A stretch of DNA of 57,134 nucleotides, taken from assembly GCA_003427395.1 (NCBI GenBank), contig BFEA01000022.1, positions 5,298,139-5,355,272 of the forward strand, written 5' to 3'. How positions within the stretch are numbered: the stretch's first letter is position 1; every line of letters starts with the position of its first letter. Shown here in pieces: positions 1 through 11,421 of this stretch. The notes below the pieces were generated by a model. That model ran no database searches, was not told the DNA's origin, and saw only the letters and a list, made by a program, of their open reading frames with translations. A program made the translations under genes and the position numbers. Source of the DNA: Chara braunii (lineage: Eukaryota > Streptophyta > Charophyceae > Charales > Characeae).

Positions 1-840
1 CAATGGTGGGCGCAGTGGCGACGGGGCACCACCACCTTTACTAACTGCAAGGGAGGGCGCACATACTGCCAAGTAAGTCGCCCTCTGCCCTTCTCCCTTT
101 TTCTTCTTCTTCTTCTTCTTCTTCTTCTTTTTTTTTTTTTTTTTTTTTTTTTTCTTCTTCTTCTTCCTTTTCTTCTTTCTCCTCCTACCACTACTTCTCC
201 TGCTACTTCTACTACCCTCCCCGTGCTTTGCTTTCTTCTCAGCGTGCGTGATTCCTCCCTTGTTCTCCCACCACTATCTCACCCTCTTTGTGCTCACTAC
301 TCGCTTTCTCGCATCGAGCGCTCACACCAGGTTTTTCTCATGCATATCGACCCTCTTTCTAGCTGCGCACTTGCCTTTTTTCCACTTGTAGGTCCGTCAT
401 CTCCGTTTACCATGCGCGCTTTCCCCGCGCCCCTCCATTGTCACCACTTGCATTCTCTCCTTTATCCCGCTCTGTGTCCAATCACCTTCGTCCAGCTGCT
501 TGCTGTTCGCCTGCTCGGTCATCTTCTTTCTCCCGCTGCACACTCAACTTCCTTCTCCCCGCACTTTCCTCCCTCCACTCCACGGCTACTTCTCACGTTC
601 CCACAACCGCAGTCTATTCCAAGTTGTACGTGGCTTGGTGAGATCTTGGTAGCGGTGTGTTTTTGCTGCAATAGCAAGTTCCCTTTTCTCAATGGAATCT
701 GCCTACGATTCGGAGCATATTCATTACAGTCTAGGAAGAAAAAAAAAAAAAGCTTGGTGAATATAATATTAAAAATAATAAAAAATGACATCTACTGCAA
801 AATCTAGTAAAAGATCAAACAAAATGAAATAAAGATTTTC
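1..840. repeat. Pyrimidine-rich flank with (TTC)n and poly-T tract
   Basis: This stretch is strongly C/T rich on the + strand. It has a (TTC)n run and a poly-T block at about 103-175, and scattered CTCC/TTCC runs to about 600. Open frames across it are low-complexity Ser/Pro/Leu/Phe peptides that follow from the base composition, with no recognisable domain. The end (740-840) is A/T rich. I see no gene. Confidence 0.7.
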
Positions 841-1003
841 TAAGGGCATACTCACACACGAATAGCAAAATTGCATAATTTGCAATTTTGCAATTGCGAT
901 TTTGAGATTTCGTGGCTCGTTTTACACTCCTTGGGGCGTCATCGAGGCGGAAGGAAGTTTCCTTGGGGGTTTTCAAGGAAATTCCCGCCATCGTTCCACC
1001 TGT

Positions 1004-1548
1004 CCTCGGGGACCTTGTCCCACTTGCACCGTTTAGTTGAGGCAGCTCAACTGTGCGACAGCTAAAAAAAATCATTTTAATTCAATTTCGAATGAGAAAT
1101 GCATTTATAAATGTCAGGAATACAATTGTTCTCGTTTTTCATTTTTCACAATTGGAGTGGCATACGGGCACTTCCACAGCAGAAAATGAAGAGGTGCCCG
1201 AATCCCGTCCAAAAATAGCAAACGGAAGGAGGCTCGTACAGTTTCTTTTGAAAAACGTCTGTTGGGGGAACAAGAAGGTCGTTGAACTAGCTGTCTCGAA
1301 AAAAGGAGACAGCTACTAGTAGTTCAACGGAAAGTGGCGAGGGTAGGGGTAGTAGTATTCGAGAAAAAGGATTTATTTCTGTTTTTTGTTGTAAGAAAAA
1401 GCGAAGATGGTCTCTATTGCCCATTTTATTAAAAACGGACCATTAGATGAATTGGACGACGTACATCTCCCTTGTCGCGTACAGTCACACAGGCTCGAAA
1501 ACCCCACGTTGACCTAGCTCAACGGAGCTAGTGGGACAAGGTCCCGGG
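1004..1548. repeat. Diverged inverted repeat inside the TIR element
   Basis: The segment around 1004-1060 (core GGACCTTGTCCCACT) recurs in inverted orientation at about 1505-1548 (core AGTGGGACAAGGTCC), with further partial matches on both sides. The arms are about 50 bp and imperfect. They flank about 450 bp of A/T-rich sequence containing the hairpin at 1280-1329. This may be a nested foldback MITE or part of the outer element's body. Confidence 0.45.
1280..1329. repeat. Hairpin, two-part stem
   Basis: CGTTGAACTA (1280-1289) pairs with TAGTTCAACG (1320-1329). Immediately inside, AGCTGTCTC (1289-1297) pairs with GAGACAGCT (1306-1314) across an A-rich loop, leaving one short 3'-side bulge. 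It lies between the inverted arms at 1004-1060 and 1505-1548. Its function is unknown. Confidence 0.6.
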
Positions 1549-2045
1549 GACGTCGCCCGAGGACATTTCCTTTGAACGATGTCAGACAAGAAAAAGAAAA
1601 AAATCAAATGTGTTTGAGGCCTTCAGCCAGTAGGGTGCCGCCATGATCCAGATTCTCGGTTGTAACGTCTCTCTACCCATGTGCCCTCTCCTCTCCGTGA
1701 AACGCGGATTCCTTTTGCCCAAGGGACCTTATGAGGTCCTTTGGCCAAAAGGAAGAATTGGTTGGGGAATCCTCGGAGCCCAAGGAAGTTCCTTCAGAGT
1801 GTTTTCACTTTTTTTTTCCCCGACTACATCCCCGAGGATACGTAGAACGAACAATTCCTCGGGGACTTTACTTGCCCGAGGAGTGTCGAACGAGCCCCTT
1901 AGTTGGGGTGCGTACTCACACACCGCTGCCTTTGTGAATGAGACATCGCCCCGACTTTCTGAAAATTGGTCCATTTGGTATCAGCTTGGTCACACAACTG
2001 TTAGCAGATGGTGGAATATTTTTTATTTGGCTTTGAATTTTTCAT

Positions 2046-2046
<1 letters not shown>

Positions 2047-2102
<56 letters not shown>
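2047..2102 (+). repeat. Poly-T tract (about 56 nt)
   Basis: This is an uninterrupted run of T. It could be the poly-A tail of an old retroposon inserted on the minus strand, but I could not identify a body on either side. Confidence 0.85.
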
Positions 2103-3754
2103 CTTTCTTTTCCTACAACGTTTGGGCCCTCACGATCATGACTTCAAATTTCGTCTGGCAGCAGCCATTGCGGTACCGATCGGTCAAGCACTCGAATCTA
2201 CGTTACCATCTGCTGAGAGGCAGAAAAAAAGTTGGCAGCACGGTGTCGAGCGCATCGGCTCCCACCTTTTGGCAAAGGTGCGGGAGCCCTCCCGGCCATG
2301 TCACGCAGGAGTAAAACAAAACACAACCAAAGAGAGACAACTCAGGGACGACGCATAATAACCCCACGAACCGCGGTTGCACCGTCCCTTCACCGCTCTA
2401 GCCGGGTGCGCCAGCTGTACATCCCGCGGTCCCCTACGACAGGATAGGTTCCTGCGGAAAATAAACTTTCCCTCCCTAAGGGGTTGTCACCACCCTTAGG
2501 GGTGTATCCCTACCGAGCTACTGATCCACGTGCGAATGTTTTTAAATGCAATCGCAGAGGTAGATCAGTCGAGGGCGTTTGCTCGTTCGCTGTAGTATAG
2601 ATACGCTTGGGTAACGCCAAGCGAACCCGAACGTCGTTCGTTCCTAGGGCGCTGATCTCCTAGGTACGGAGTAAACGTCGGTCGACTAAGATGGTCTCAA
2701 CCAAGTGTGAAACTATAATTCATCTTAGTCCCTTATACACATAGTCAAGCGATAGTTACAACAACCATACGTATAATTTTATCAGAAGGAATCGACCGTA
2801 GTTGACACGAATAAATATTCCCAGTGTTAAAAAAATAACTAGAAAAAAATGCAAATCATAATCCCATATATCCAATAACACAAGATCAAAAACTATCCGG
2901 CCGCCTCAGGTCGAATACCACAAAACAATCAAACAACTGGCAACGAAAACTTGGCTAATCGAAAATAACATTGATGTTGCCAACATGGTTGTTGGACAAC
3001 CTCAGTTCTGACTTGATAAGACGCGTTGCCAAAGTCATTCATTCCATCCTATCGCCGATCTAAGATTCGACGCGCATGTCTGTCTTCGTCCATTTTTAAT
3101 TTTTTTGGATGACAAACTACCTTACGTATGATTCTTGATCAGGGGCATGGCTTGACGTGTTGCATGCCTCTTCCTCTAGAAAGTGGTCTGGGGTACTCCT
3201 CCTCCTCATTCGAGCACAAGACTCGGATCACAAAAGTCGGGCCGTCTCCACCGAATCGGTAAGTACCCCCCCGTAGAACAGTCCACTCTGGGTCGATAAC
3301 AGGGTCGGCTTCTAAAGCAACAAACCCTCACCCCATATGCCTCCTGAGGAAAAAGGATGTGTTCACCGCAAGTAATTTTCAATTATTCTCATTTTTTCTA
3401 AGTTCAGGGTAACTTGGACGAAAAGAATTCAGGAAAGGTAAAGAATGAGAATCATTTGGATAGGTATAGGCAGAGAAGGTCGTTTGGGATAGAAAGTGTC
3501 AATCTCAAGGAAGCTAAGTCCTTTTGACATTTTCTGCTTTATTTCAATCGCTTTCATTTTACTACACGCACTTAATAACCGTCATGAGGCTTCATCATAA
3601 GAACAAATCATTATTGACATCCAGGTAGGTGAGCAGTAAAAAGAAGACAATCGTTTTTCCTTCTCTCAAATAGGCATAATCAATCTCTTTTGCAAGCATC
3701 ATTTTACCTACTCCCCCTGTGCCACGACCCTATACCCGGCGCCCCCCATCTTTT

Positions 3755-4093
3755 TAGCCTCCTTAGGCCCTGAATCGCGCGGCTTAACAGCCGCGCGACT
3801 TTATTCTAGGTAGAATAGGTTTAGTTTTACCGTTCCCATATCTGCACATTGTTGCGGCTTCGACAAAAGCGAAGCATTACCATTCACATCCGTTACTCCC
3901 GGAAGCCACACGCGTTCGGACTGACGTTTGAGAACTTTTAGTCTGTCAGTCATAGGTCAGGTTTGAATAAACTTTCGGCAAACATCGATCTCATAAAGTT
4001 CTTCAATCCAAAGAAAGAGTCGGACAGCGTTCGACATTGAAAAATCCCCGGCAAATACCCTTGTCAGGGTATTTGCCCCGACAACGGTTTTTT
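3755..4093 (+). repeat. Structured LTR-like dispersed repeat, copy 1
   Basis: This segment aligns by eye with 42622-42930. Shared blocks in the same order are TTAGGCCCTGA, a CAGT(C/T)ATAGG block, CTGAATAA or TTGAATAA, CAATCCAAA, GTCGG(A/G)CAG, and a terminal CCCGACAACG. It contains a perfect 9-bp stem TCGCGCGGC / GCCGCGCGA (3775-3798). Near its end is an 11-bp stem GGCAAATACCC / GGGTATTTGCC (about 4051-4078). The second copy abuts Ty3/gypsy remains, which suggests an LTR or LTR-derived piece, but the boundary and orientation are inferred. Confidence 0.5.
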
Positions 4094-4200
4094 GCACATG
4101 TCGGCGTACATGTGCTTGTTTAAGCCCTGGTAGAAAAAGAGCTGGCAACACGGTTCTTTGCACCTGCCCGCATACATGTGCTCATTCAAGCCCTGAAACC
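4094..4200 (+). repeat. 66-bp tandem duplication
   Basis: Two diverged units start at 4094 and 4160. Each has GCAC-C/ATG...TACATGTGCT followed by a CAAGCCCTG- or TAAGCCCTG-like block. The first unit can fold as GCACATG / CATGTGC. It lies directly after the structured repeat. Confidence 0.6.
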
Positions 4201-4720
4201 GGGTGGAGGGCAACGAAATCTGCCTCTATTCTTGATGAGGGTCTGACTAATCTTGCGGAGGGCAAGACTATTCGCATGCGGGAATGGGGGGAGAAACTGC
4301 GGAGGAGGGCTGAAGGGCAGTGCAAGCGGGTACGTAACTCACCTGGGGGCGGAAGGGACCCCGCCACTACGGACAAACCCGTTACACACGGGCATTCTAT
4401 TGTGCATGACGCCAAAAATGATACAGGCGCTGTATGACTGTCCCGTTGGCAACCGAACATAGCAATTTTGGACTGTAGTAGGCACAAAGTTGCGTTTTCT
4501 GGCCTGTGGAGGTTTTTTTTTTTTTTTTTACAAAATTTAAATGTGAGTTTATGAGGACCTCTAGAGGTCTTCGCAATTTGCTGAACCTCGCAGCCCACAG
4601 GCCGCTGACAAATACTACATTGTTTGTGATTTTGCTGGGGGTGGGGGGAAAGTGTGACTGCAAAACATCATCAGATTTTGCGACTTTGAAAATTAGACCC
4701 CTAGTGTGAGTATGCCCTAA

Positions 4721-5107
4721 GACACGCAAGTAGCATTCAGGAGGTCTTGGGTTTAATCCCCATTGGCCTCATGTACCTTCCTGGGCATGCTTTGCGCCCG
4801 CCACCTAGAGATAGTCTGTTGGTCCCTCCCCAATTGGCATTGAAAGTAGTCTCTCTTGATATTCATAGGGGGAGGGGTAATCGGGGAGGCACAGTGACTG
4901 GCCACTCAGATGATGCTTGGTCCCTCTGCTACCGGCTGTCCCCTAGTTGGTGTCCCCCACTGGGGGTTCCCTGAAGGCAATAAGGCCATCCTGGGCTGAA
5001 AAGGTCACCCAGTGTCAGATTAGACACAAGATTGAATCTATCTAGGCTGGTTAGTCCGATGATAATACATCAAGGCCAACGCCCTTTAAAAAAAAAAAAA
5101 AAAAAAA
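4721..5107 (+). mobile_element. tRNA-derived SINE-like unit with poly-A tail
   Basis: Just after the TIR element lies a B-box-like block, GGGTTTAATCCCC (about 4749-4761), preceded by an A-box-like TAGCATTCAGGAGG. The body (about 340 bp) contains no ORF of note and ends in a run of about 22 A (5087-5107). Head, body and A-tail in this order are typical of Pol III SINEs. The A box is weak, so this is probably an old copy. Confidence 0.5.
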
Positions 5108-5209
5108 ACTTCCTCGTTGCAACTACGCGCTCCATGCCTTAGCAGGGCTAAGTCCAACCAACCAGAAACTTCTACAGTGGTCGCTCCTGCCCCATAGCAC
5201 GTGCCTGTT

Positions 5210-5620
5210 TCGAAGTCTGTGTGTGTGTGTGCCCGCTGGGTTGAGTGTCTGTTTTCCTAAGTCTGTGTACGTTTATGCCTGCTGGTCTGAGTGTTTGTCT
5301 GAGTGCTTGTAGGCCTAAGTGCGTGTGTGACCCGCAAAGGTACTTGCTTGTTTGGGAGGCCCCACAGGGTCAATACTTACTTGAGGCCGTGACTTTGAGG
5401 GTTGCAGCGGAAAAACACTCAAGTAGCGGGGGTAGGCCCGCGGCACTTGGAGAAGCAAGGAAGAACACTCAAGTAGAAGGCACGCCGACACCACTCAAGT
5501 AGCGGAAATGTGTTGGGAACTAGCCGCCAAGCAGAAGAAAACACAAGTTAGCATTTTTAAAGGCTTAGTAGCGGTAAGTACTCGGGTACCACTCTAAGTA
5601 GTCCGAGTCTAGGCCTGTGT
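5210..5620 (+). repeat. GT-rich and CACTCAAGTAG-repeat region
   Basis: There is a TG-rich segment at about 5218-5335. The 11-mer CACTCAAGTAG then recurs three times (about 5417, 5470 and 5503), with a degenerate copy near 5591. The repeats are irregularly spaced. No coding potential was recognised. Confidence 0.5.
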
Positions 5621-5623
5621 GGA

Positions 5624-5640
5624 TGATATCAGAGCCAGCA
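5624..5640 (+). other. Possible iMet primer-binding-site-like sequence
   Basis: GATATCAGAGCCAGC resembles TGGTATCAGAGCCA, the plant retrotransposon primer-binding site complementary to initiator Met tRNA, with one central mismatch. No LTR pair or gag frame could be tied to it, so it may be chance or a relic. Confidence 0.25.
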
Positions 5641-5845
5641 ATGATCTTTCCCTCCGGAAGGACGGAGGTACCGGTCGCTCGGGTGGTCGAGCAGCTAGGA
5701 AGTTACCGCCCAAGAAGCAAATGCCTCTCCACATACTAGAGGCCGAGAGATAGCCTCAACCTCACTTTGTGGTATACACGTTTGCACGACGAGCCGCTCT
5801 AACAAGTGCTAACAATCCGGGTGTTATTGCAATCCCATCGATCAC

Positions 5846-6290
5846 ACATTAATAATCGCCCCGACCGTATGGTCGGGGCATATATAATCAGCTTGACTAA
5901 CGTGCTGACGCTTAAGTCTCTGTGTGTGTCGTAAGTTTACCTGAAATAACTTAACCCAATCAACCCCTTGACCTTCGTGGTCGAGTGAGTTCTAATACTT
6001 TCAGACTCTTTTTATTCGAGCGTTGTGCCAAGGTACGTGCCTCATACTTTTTTCGGACTTGATTGTTTTCCGCTACCGAGATGGCGCATACTACTGCGTA
6101 GGCCTGACTTTATTAAACCGAACCCTCGACTTTTATGGTCGAGGGGCATTTATTACTGATTTTAACCATCTAAGCGCGCGTCAGAACAACACACGCGCGT
6201 ACTAACCAAATTTACTTTCTGATACGCCTCGACCTCAATGGTCGAGGAAGTCGTCTCAAAGTGTCGCGCAAAAGCGTGCACGCTTTTATC
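5846..6290 (+). repeat. About 263-bp tandem unit with four conserved hairpins
   Basis: Hairpins occur at 5858-5879 (GCCCCGACC / GGTCGGGGC), about 5966-5984 (CTTGACC / GGTCGAG, one G-T pair), about 6121-6146 (CCTCGAC / GTCGAGG) and about 6227-6246 (CCTCGACC / GGTCGAGG). First to third and second to fourth are both about 263 bp apart, so this reads as two diverged tandem units with two hairpins each. The 3' end carries the perfect 18-bp palindrome AAAAGCGTGCACGCTTTT (6270-6287). Patches resemble the LTR-like repeat at 3.76-4.09 kb. Confidence 0.6.
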
Positions 6291-6675
6291 GTCAGACCGA
6301 CTCCGTTACGGTAGTTGATGTCGTCGTTATAAACCCCCGCTAGAGGGAGGGGGAATAGTAATGATATTGAGAAGATAAGCATGCCTCCTAGAAGAGGAAA
6401 TAAGGGTATCAAAATGAATTTGGAACATGGTTTCTGCACTCCAGCCAGGTCGGAAGTTTGAAATGCAGTCGAAGTTAGGGTTGACAGTTTAACCATGGTT
6501 TGAAAGTTTAGGCTGACAGTTTTGTCACGGTTCTGAGATCAGCTAACAGTCTGGTTGCAGCCCTATTTGGACACATCAAGCCCCAACTGCGACTGGACTG
6601 CTAACATCAAGTGAAACATCAGACTATCAAAAGTGGAATACGAGCAGTAATATTAGGAGAACAAACCATTAGAAA
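6291..6675. other. No gene recognised
   Basis: This is A/T-balanced sequence with short repeated phrases around 6430-6560 (GACAGTTT-, AACAGTCTGG-like). I see no domain or RNA gene. Confidence 0.5.
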
Positions 6676-6742
6676 ATGGGGGGAGGGGATGGGGAGGGGA
6701 AGGGAATGGGGTTACGGGGGAGGGAGCGAGGGTAGGGGGGGT
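6676..6742 (+). other. G-run cluster, potential G-quadruplex
   Basis: More than eight runs of three or more G lie within about 65 nt, separated by 1-4 nt. This meets the usual sequence definition of a G-quadruplex. It is followed by C-runs at about 6810-6850. No adjacent gene start can be identified. Confidence 0.6.
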
Positions 6743-7137
6743 GATCTAGCACATCCCCTGTCCCTTTTGGGTTAGGTGCCGAGATTGGGTGCGATGTGCC
6801 TCCCGCTACCCCCCCTAGGAGGGGCGGGGTTTTGAGTTCATCACCCCCCCGATCCAACGCATGCATTTCGTGGTGCTTGCCCGGGATGATACCTCATGAA
6901 ATCTTAGTATATTGTCTGGTATTTGTCTTTTCTCATCTTGTTTCTGTACTTGCTTGCTGGTGATAAGCAACAGGATTGACGCCCCCCATAATAGATGGGG
7001 CACGTGTGTGTGCGTATTAAGAAAAGGAAAAAAAAACACTGTCAAGGGTGACTAAAGTATCAACCCAAACTTCAACTGCATGTGAAACTTGGGCCCTAAC
7101 TGAGTGTCGAACCCATGTTTGGAATGCATTTACAAAC

Positions 7138-7258
7138 TTGTATCAAGGAGGGGAGCCTAACTTTATGTCGTTTTCGCCTTGTATCAAGGAGGGGAGTCTA
7201 ACCACCTTTTCGACAGTACGTCTTGAGAGAGAGGGAGAGAGAGAGAGAGAGAGAGAGA
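7138..7258 (+). repeat. 41-bp duplication and (GA)n microsatellite
   Basis: TTGTATCAAGGAGGGGAG occurs twice, about 40 bp apart (about 7138 and 7178). A (GA)n run follows at about 7225-7258. From 7260 to 8690 I see only A/T-rich sequence without a recognisable gene. Confidence 0.7.
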
Positions 7259-8694
7259 AATACCTGCAATATTTTTGTTATCATATCTCAACATTACAAG
7301 GTAGGATTGTTACCATGTTGAAAAAGACTTGGCAATGCATGGATAACAAAATCGTCGCTAGTTGGGCTTAGTTCCCTGACCCATACGTTATATGGGGGAA
7401 AATAGTCAGGAATGACTCTACCGTGACAATATTGTAAGAGAATATAACGAGATATGAAAAAATGGCAAAATGAAAGTATGTAACTCGATTTGTTGGAAGG
7501 AATCACATTGATCCGTATTTCGCTATTTGATGTTGTAAGGCACCAAGACGAACAAAAAACAAAAATGAATGTACTTCTCTTTATCGTTACAGTTGTAACC
7601 GATGCTCTAAAGGACCTAAGGTCATATTCACGTAGCTACTTCCCAAATGCATTTGACTGCAATATTGTCCCGACGTAGATGTATGTGGCAGTGCATGTCT
7701 TCCAAAGATATACTGACGAAAGTTAAGCCGTCTCTAACAGTATGAGTGAAGTTAACTTATTGGGAATATAAACTTACCGGTAAGTAACAATGACATCAGG
7801 GACGAGGAATGCACGTGAGTAAAGGATACGACTAACGACGAGCCTGAGTTTCATCTATATTACATACGAAGAAAAAGGAAGCTCGGACATAAGGATACAT
7901 AGAATAATACAGAGAGCAACTCTGCAGATCCTGCATTGCAATAAAGGAACGACATTCCTAGGAACCAGCATTCCGAAAAAATGAGGGTAGCTTCCCAGGA
8001 CATGAGTTACCTGACAAGGAATAAATGGCATCCCAACATCATCCGTGTTTTCACTATCTCGCTCATGAGATTAGTGACAACATGTCGGAGAGGTGGTCAT
8101 ACTCTATAACATAATATGGTTAAATAAACTGAGAGTGCGCCCACCACTTCGATAGATCGCAAAGGCAGTCTATATTTCTCACTTGCGAAGTGTCGACACA
8201 TATAATTCAATGACATGCAAAATTTTGTAGTTATTCTGGAGAAGTCGACGAGAAACATTATATTATTTTCACATATAAGTTACTATAACACATTCGTATA
8301 TCCATTTATATTAATAATGTTTCACCAATGTTCTACTTTGTTCATCCAACGTTATCGATACTAGAAAAGCAATATTCATACAGCGATATCAATGTTGGAT
8401 GAACATTCCCGTGCGGATAAACGTTTATATTTGTATCAATGTTTATATCAACGTTGTTGCTCGACTTTAAAATTGGCTTGACCTGAAAATCAACATAATT
8501 TTTTATTATGTTGTTGCACTGCGATGTGAACAAGAATGACACACAAGAAAACCCGCATTCGACGCGGTTGGGAAATGGGTGCCACTTACTGCGGAATATA
8601 GCAACAACGTCTTAATACACGGCCCCCACTTCCCAACCACATCCTCATAAGTGTAAGTCATGTGAAACGGTAATAACGTTAAGGGAGATAGATG

Positions 8695-8696
<2 letters not shown>

Positions 8697-8772
<76 letters not shown>

Positions 8773-8791
8773 TAGATAGAGAGAGAGAGAT
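8697..8791 (+). repeat. (GATA)n and (GA)n microsatellite
   Basis: About 13 GATA units (8697-8751) pass into (GA)n, another short GATA patch and (GA)n. The antisense frame gives a Ser/Leu/Ile/Tyr repeat peptide, which is an artefact of the microsatellite. Confidence 0.95.
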
Positions 8792-8869
8792 AGGTACATG
8801 ATGTCACCGGTTTCGCATATGCATGAACTCCCCGCTGAAAAAATTGACGAGCAAGTTCGACCCATACGG

Positions 8870-9275
8870 TGCCGAATACGGCCGGTTACTGATGTGAGCC
8901 CTTGTACATGCATGGAAAAACGACAAAATATAGTGTGGATATGCGATACGACATGAGTGAAAGGTTGACACAACAATAAGTGGGAGTGAAATAACGTCAC
9001 AAAAACACAATTGTGTGCAAGATTCATCCGTATTATTGAACATAAACACACACACATGACCACTTACTGCTTGCAACGTACGTACATGCATGCAATGAAA
9101 CTGCGCACACATTGTGAACATGCACCACAACAACATGTGCAACTCATCCGGCACAAGCAAAAGGTTAAGATAACAATTAGTCGGGGTCAAATAACACCAT
9201 AAAAACATACAGTTGTACAACACCGACCCGCAATATTGAACCAACACTCACACGCACATACGCGACAATTAATTA
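8870..9275 (+). repeat. About 200-bp diverged tandem duplication
   Basis: The segment at 8955-9060 (AAAGGTTGACACAACAATAAG ... ATTGAAC ... CACACACATG) recurs at about 9160-9270 in the same order with many substitutions. No coding potential is preserved. At 9358-9400 a 20-bp phrase (GTTGAGAAGAAGTTGAACAT) is also doubled. Confidence 0.55.
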
Positions 9276-9517
9276 TGTGTCAAAATACACGTTAACAACC
9301 ATATTGAAAACTTGTTGAAAAAAAGTTGGAGGTCTATATGAATCCATGTTGGACTCGTTGAGAAGAAGTTGAACATGTTGAGAAGAAGTTGAACACAGTC
9401 GAAGACCCACTTTCAACAGTTGGTCACAACCCTTTAGGGCTAAAAAAGTTGGAAATGAAAATGAAAATTTGTTGAAATTCGACGACAATTTTTTCTGTTG
9501 ATGGCGCTTTGTCATAG

Positions 9518-9906
9518 ATGGTGGTGCCTTATGGCGGAGATGTGCAGCCTAACGATGAGACGTACTTCGACACGTGCCACAAGACCGCGAGGACGTTGTG
9601 GAAAGAGCTTTCGGGCGACTGAAGGGCATGTCACAGTGGCGGTTGTTCCTCAGGCACCACGAAACGAACATTGATAAGATGCCCCTGCAGTTCACCGCGG
9701 TCTGCATCATCCACAACCTGCTCATCGAGGTCAGGATAGATGTCGACCAACGCTTGCTAATGGAGAGAGACAAGAATGGGAACCAGCGGCTGATCGACCT
9801 CGGCATGCGTGAACCCACAGTCCTAGTGTCTCAAGCGGACGCGAGTGAAGTGGTGTTAGACTTGTGCTCGCCACTAACTCAGTGCATGCAGCTCCTCCGC
9901 GAGTAG
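9518..9906 (+). pseudogene. PIF/Harbinger-type DDE transposase, C-terminal fragment
   Basis: This is the 3' end of a transposase of the HARBI1/PIF (DDE_Tnp_4) family, which cuts and pastes Harbinger DNA transposons. From 9518 one frame reads VVPYGGDVQPNDETYFDTCH. The next frame continues as REDVVERAFGRLKG, then a hydrophobic stretch ending CIIHNLL. This matches the family's end: a GD.xxP segment, the motif VERaFGRLKG carrying the third catalytic acid (E), then the conserved HN. A one-base frameshift near 9570-9580 joins the two frames, and the N-terminal half with both catalytic Asp residues is missing. After HNLL the tail (RIDVDQRLL...) runs to the stop at 9904-9906. A trihelix-like ORF faces it 1.5 kb away on the other strand; Harbinger elements usually carry a second Myb/SANT-type ORF. 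Confidence 0.75.
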
Positions 9907-11421
9907 ATCTGACAATCTCTTTTCTTGCATGGCCTCGCGGATGCATACGCATGGTAGTGCGTTTAGGTGTAGAGGATCATCACCGACCGTTATATTGGTA
10001 GGGATGGCGATGTCGTAATAGCGTTCCACACATTCCGATTTGGAGGAGTATGGGGGTGGGGGGAGAGGGGGGGGGGCTGGTTGAGTTGGTTTACATTTTT
10101 TGTTCGAGGTGCAAGTCAATCCTTTCGTCTTTTGGGGAAAGCAATCAATGCTTGCACGACCACTCTATTGAGGTTGCATTTAGCAGTACAATGGTCCAAT
10201 TAATCAGGTGTGTTGCTCATGTGATGTTAAAACTGTGTGCATTACAAAACTTCGGTTTTCCTTCCCTGCACCGTGGTTGACAATCGGACACACACAAAGT
10301 GGATGCATCCGTAATCGGACGTTATTTTTTCCTCACGATCGCATATAACACACACCCTTCTATTGCAACAACGCATAAGTTTATGAAGTCTTACCATTTC
10401 ATATTCTTGTATGAGTGAATCATAGCGTGGTCGTATGTTTTACGCCGCGCTACATCACAACCACATCACATAAAAATAGCATGCCAAATTCGATGGGGAA
10501 AAAATGAAGTAAAAAACCAGCCTCGCCGACCTCCACGTGGGGACCAACCCCTTCCCCCCTCCTGTGGTTGTACTCATCGAAGATCACGGTCCTACCCAGC
10601 ACACGCCCCATGCATACTATGACAATGTACATGGTGTGCACACGCACCTGATCAACGATCTCCCTCCCCGGATACGACCACAGATCACCTACGCCCTTTC
10701 CCCCCACAAAGGCCACATGCCCCCCGACTTGATCCATCTAGAAATGGCGGCTTTGCGGCAATGATGCTTTGCAAACAGACAGCTCGAGGGGCAGCGCAAC
10801 CAACGCCTTCTGCAAAAATAGTTGAAACCCCGCTTAAATAGCGAATAACACCACCTCAGCGTCGAACAAGGCAAGTGCGGCCCATAGCCGAGAAATTGGA
10901 AATTTAACCAAAAACATGAAAACAACTCTGATTCTCTAGAGAAAAAAAACACAAAAATAAAACCATTAAACCCTGCCCCTCGCCCACTATGCACGCCTAC
11001 TTTTTCTTATCGATACGACATGGACAGACTACGCGAGAAAAAGATCAGTCTATCACGTGGAGGTTGTTCCCGCAACAATCATAAGCCATCAAGACCTCGT
11101 CAAGGCTTCCACTATCTTCATCAACGCCTCACACAACATGTGTTGCCCCACGTCCAGGACTTCGCACTACGTCTCGTGCACTTTCACCTCCCTCTCCATA
11201 ACATCGCATTGCCGCTACAGCACATCGCATTGTCTCTTGATCGCCCTGTCCATGGAATCCGCAATGACGGTCGAGTGTGTGTTCATCATATCGGTAACCG
11301 CCTCGAACGCCTGTTGCTGTGCATTTTTCATTTTTCAAAAATTTGAAACCTTCCGATGTTCGGCCTCTCGATCTGTCTCCCCCGCCCGCCTCTCCATTCC
11401 ACCTCCGCTGTTTCCCCCTCC
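9907..11421. other. No gene recognised between the facing Harbinger-type ORFs
   Basis: The stretch contains a G-run cluster near 10049-10079 and otherwise mixed sequence. Several short open frames overlap on both strands without family resemblance. If one Harbinger element spans 9.5-12.9 kb, this is its inter-ORF region. Confidence 0.45.

Larger units (their letters stand above)
841..4720. mobile_element. TIR element with TAA duplication, PIF/Harbinger-like, non-coding
   Basis: The left end reads TAA then GGGCATACTCACAC (844-857). The right end reads GTGTGAGTATGCCC (4704-4717) then TAA. This is a perfect 14-bp terminal inverted repeat flanked by the same 3-bp TAA on both sides. A TAA/TTA target duplication and GGG-starting ends are known for PIF/Harbinger elements and their MITEs, so that superfamily is inferred. 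The interior (about 3.87 kb) has no transposase-like frame; it holds a poly-T tract, hairpins and an LTR-like repeat, so it is probably a non-autonomous copy enlarged by nested insertions. Between 2450 and 3735 I see only A/T-rich unique-looking sequence. The same TIR recurs at 36271 and bounds a 120-bp MITE at 37177-37296. Confidence 0.7.

Noticed and set aside
223-807. 194-codon frame in the first kilobase
   Set aside because: Ser/Leu/Pro/Phe-rich peptide that follows from C/T-rich sequence; no domain, and other frames are equally open.
1643-2314. 223-codon frame across the poly-T tract
   Set aside because: It includes a long poly-Phe run from the T tract and no recognisable domain.
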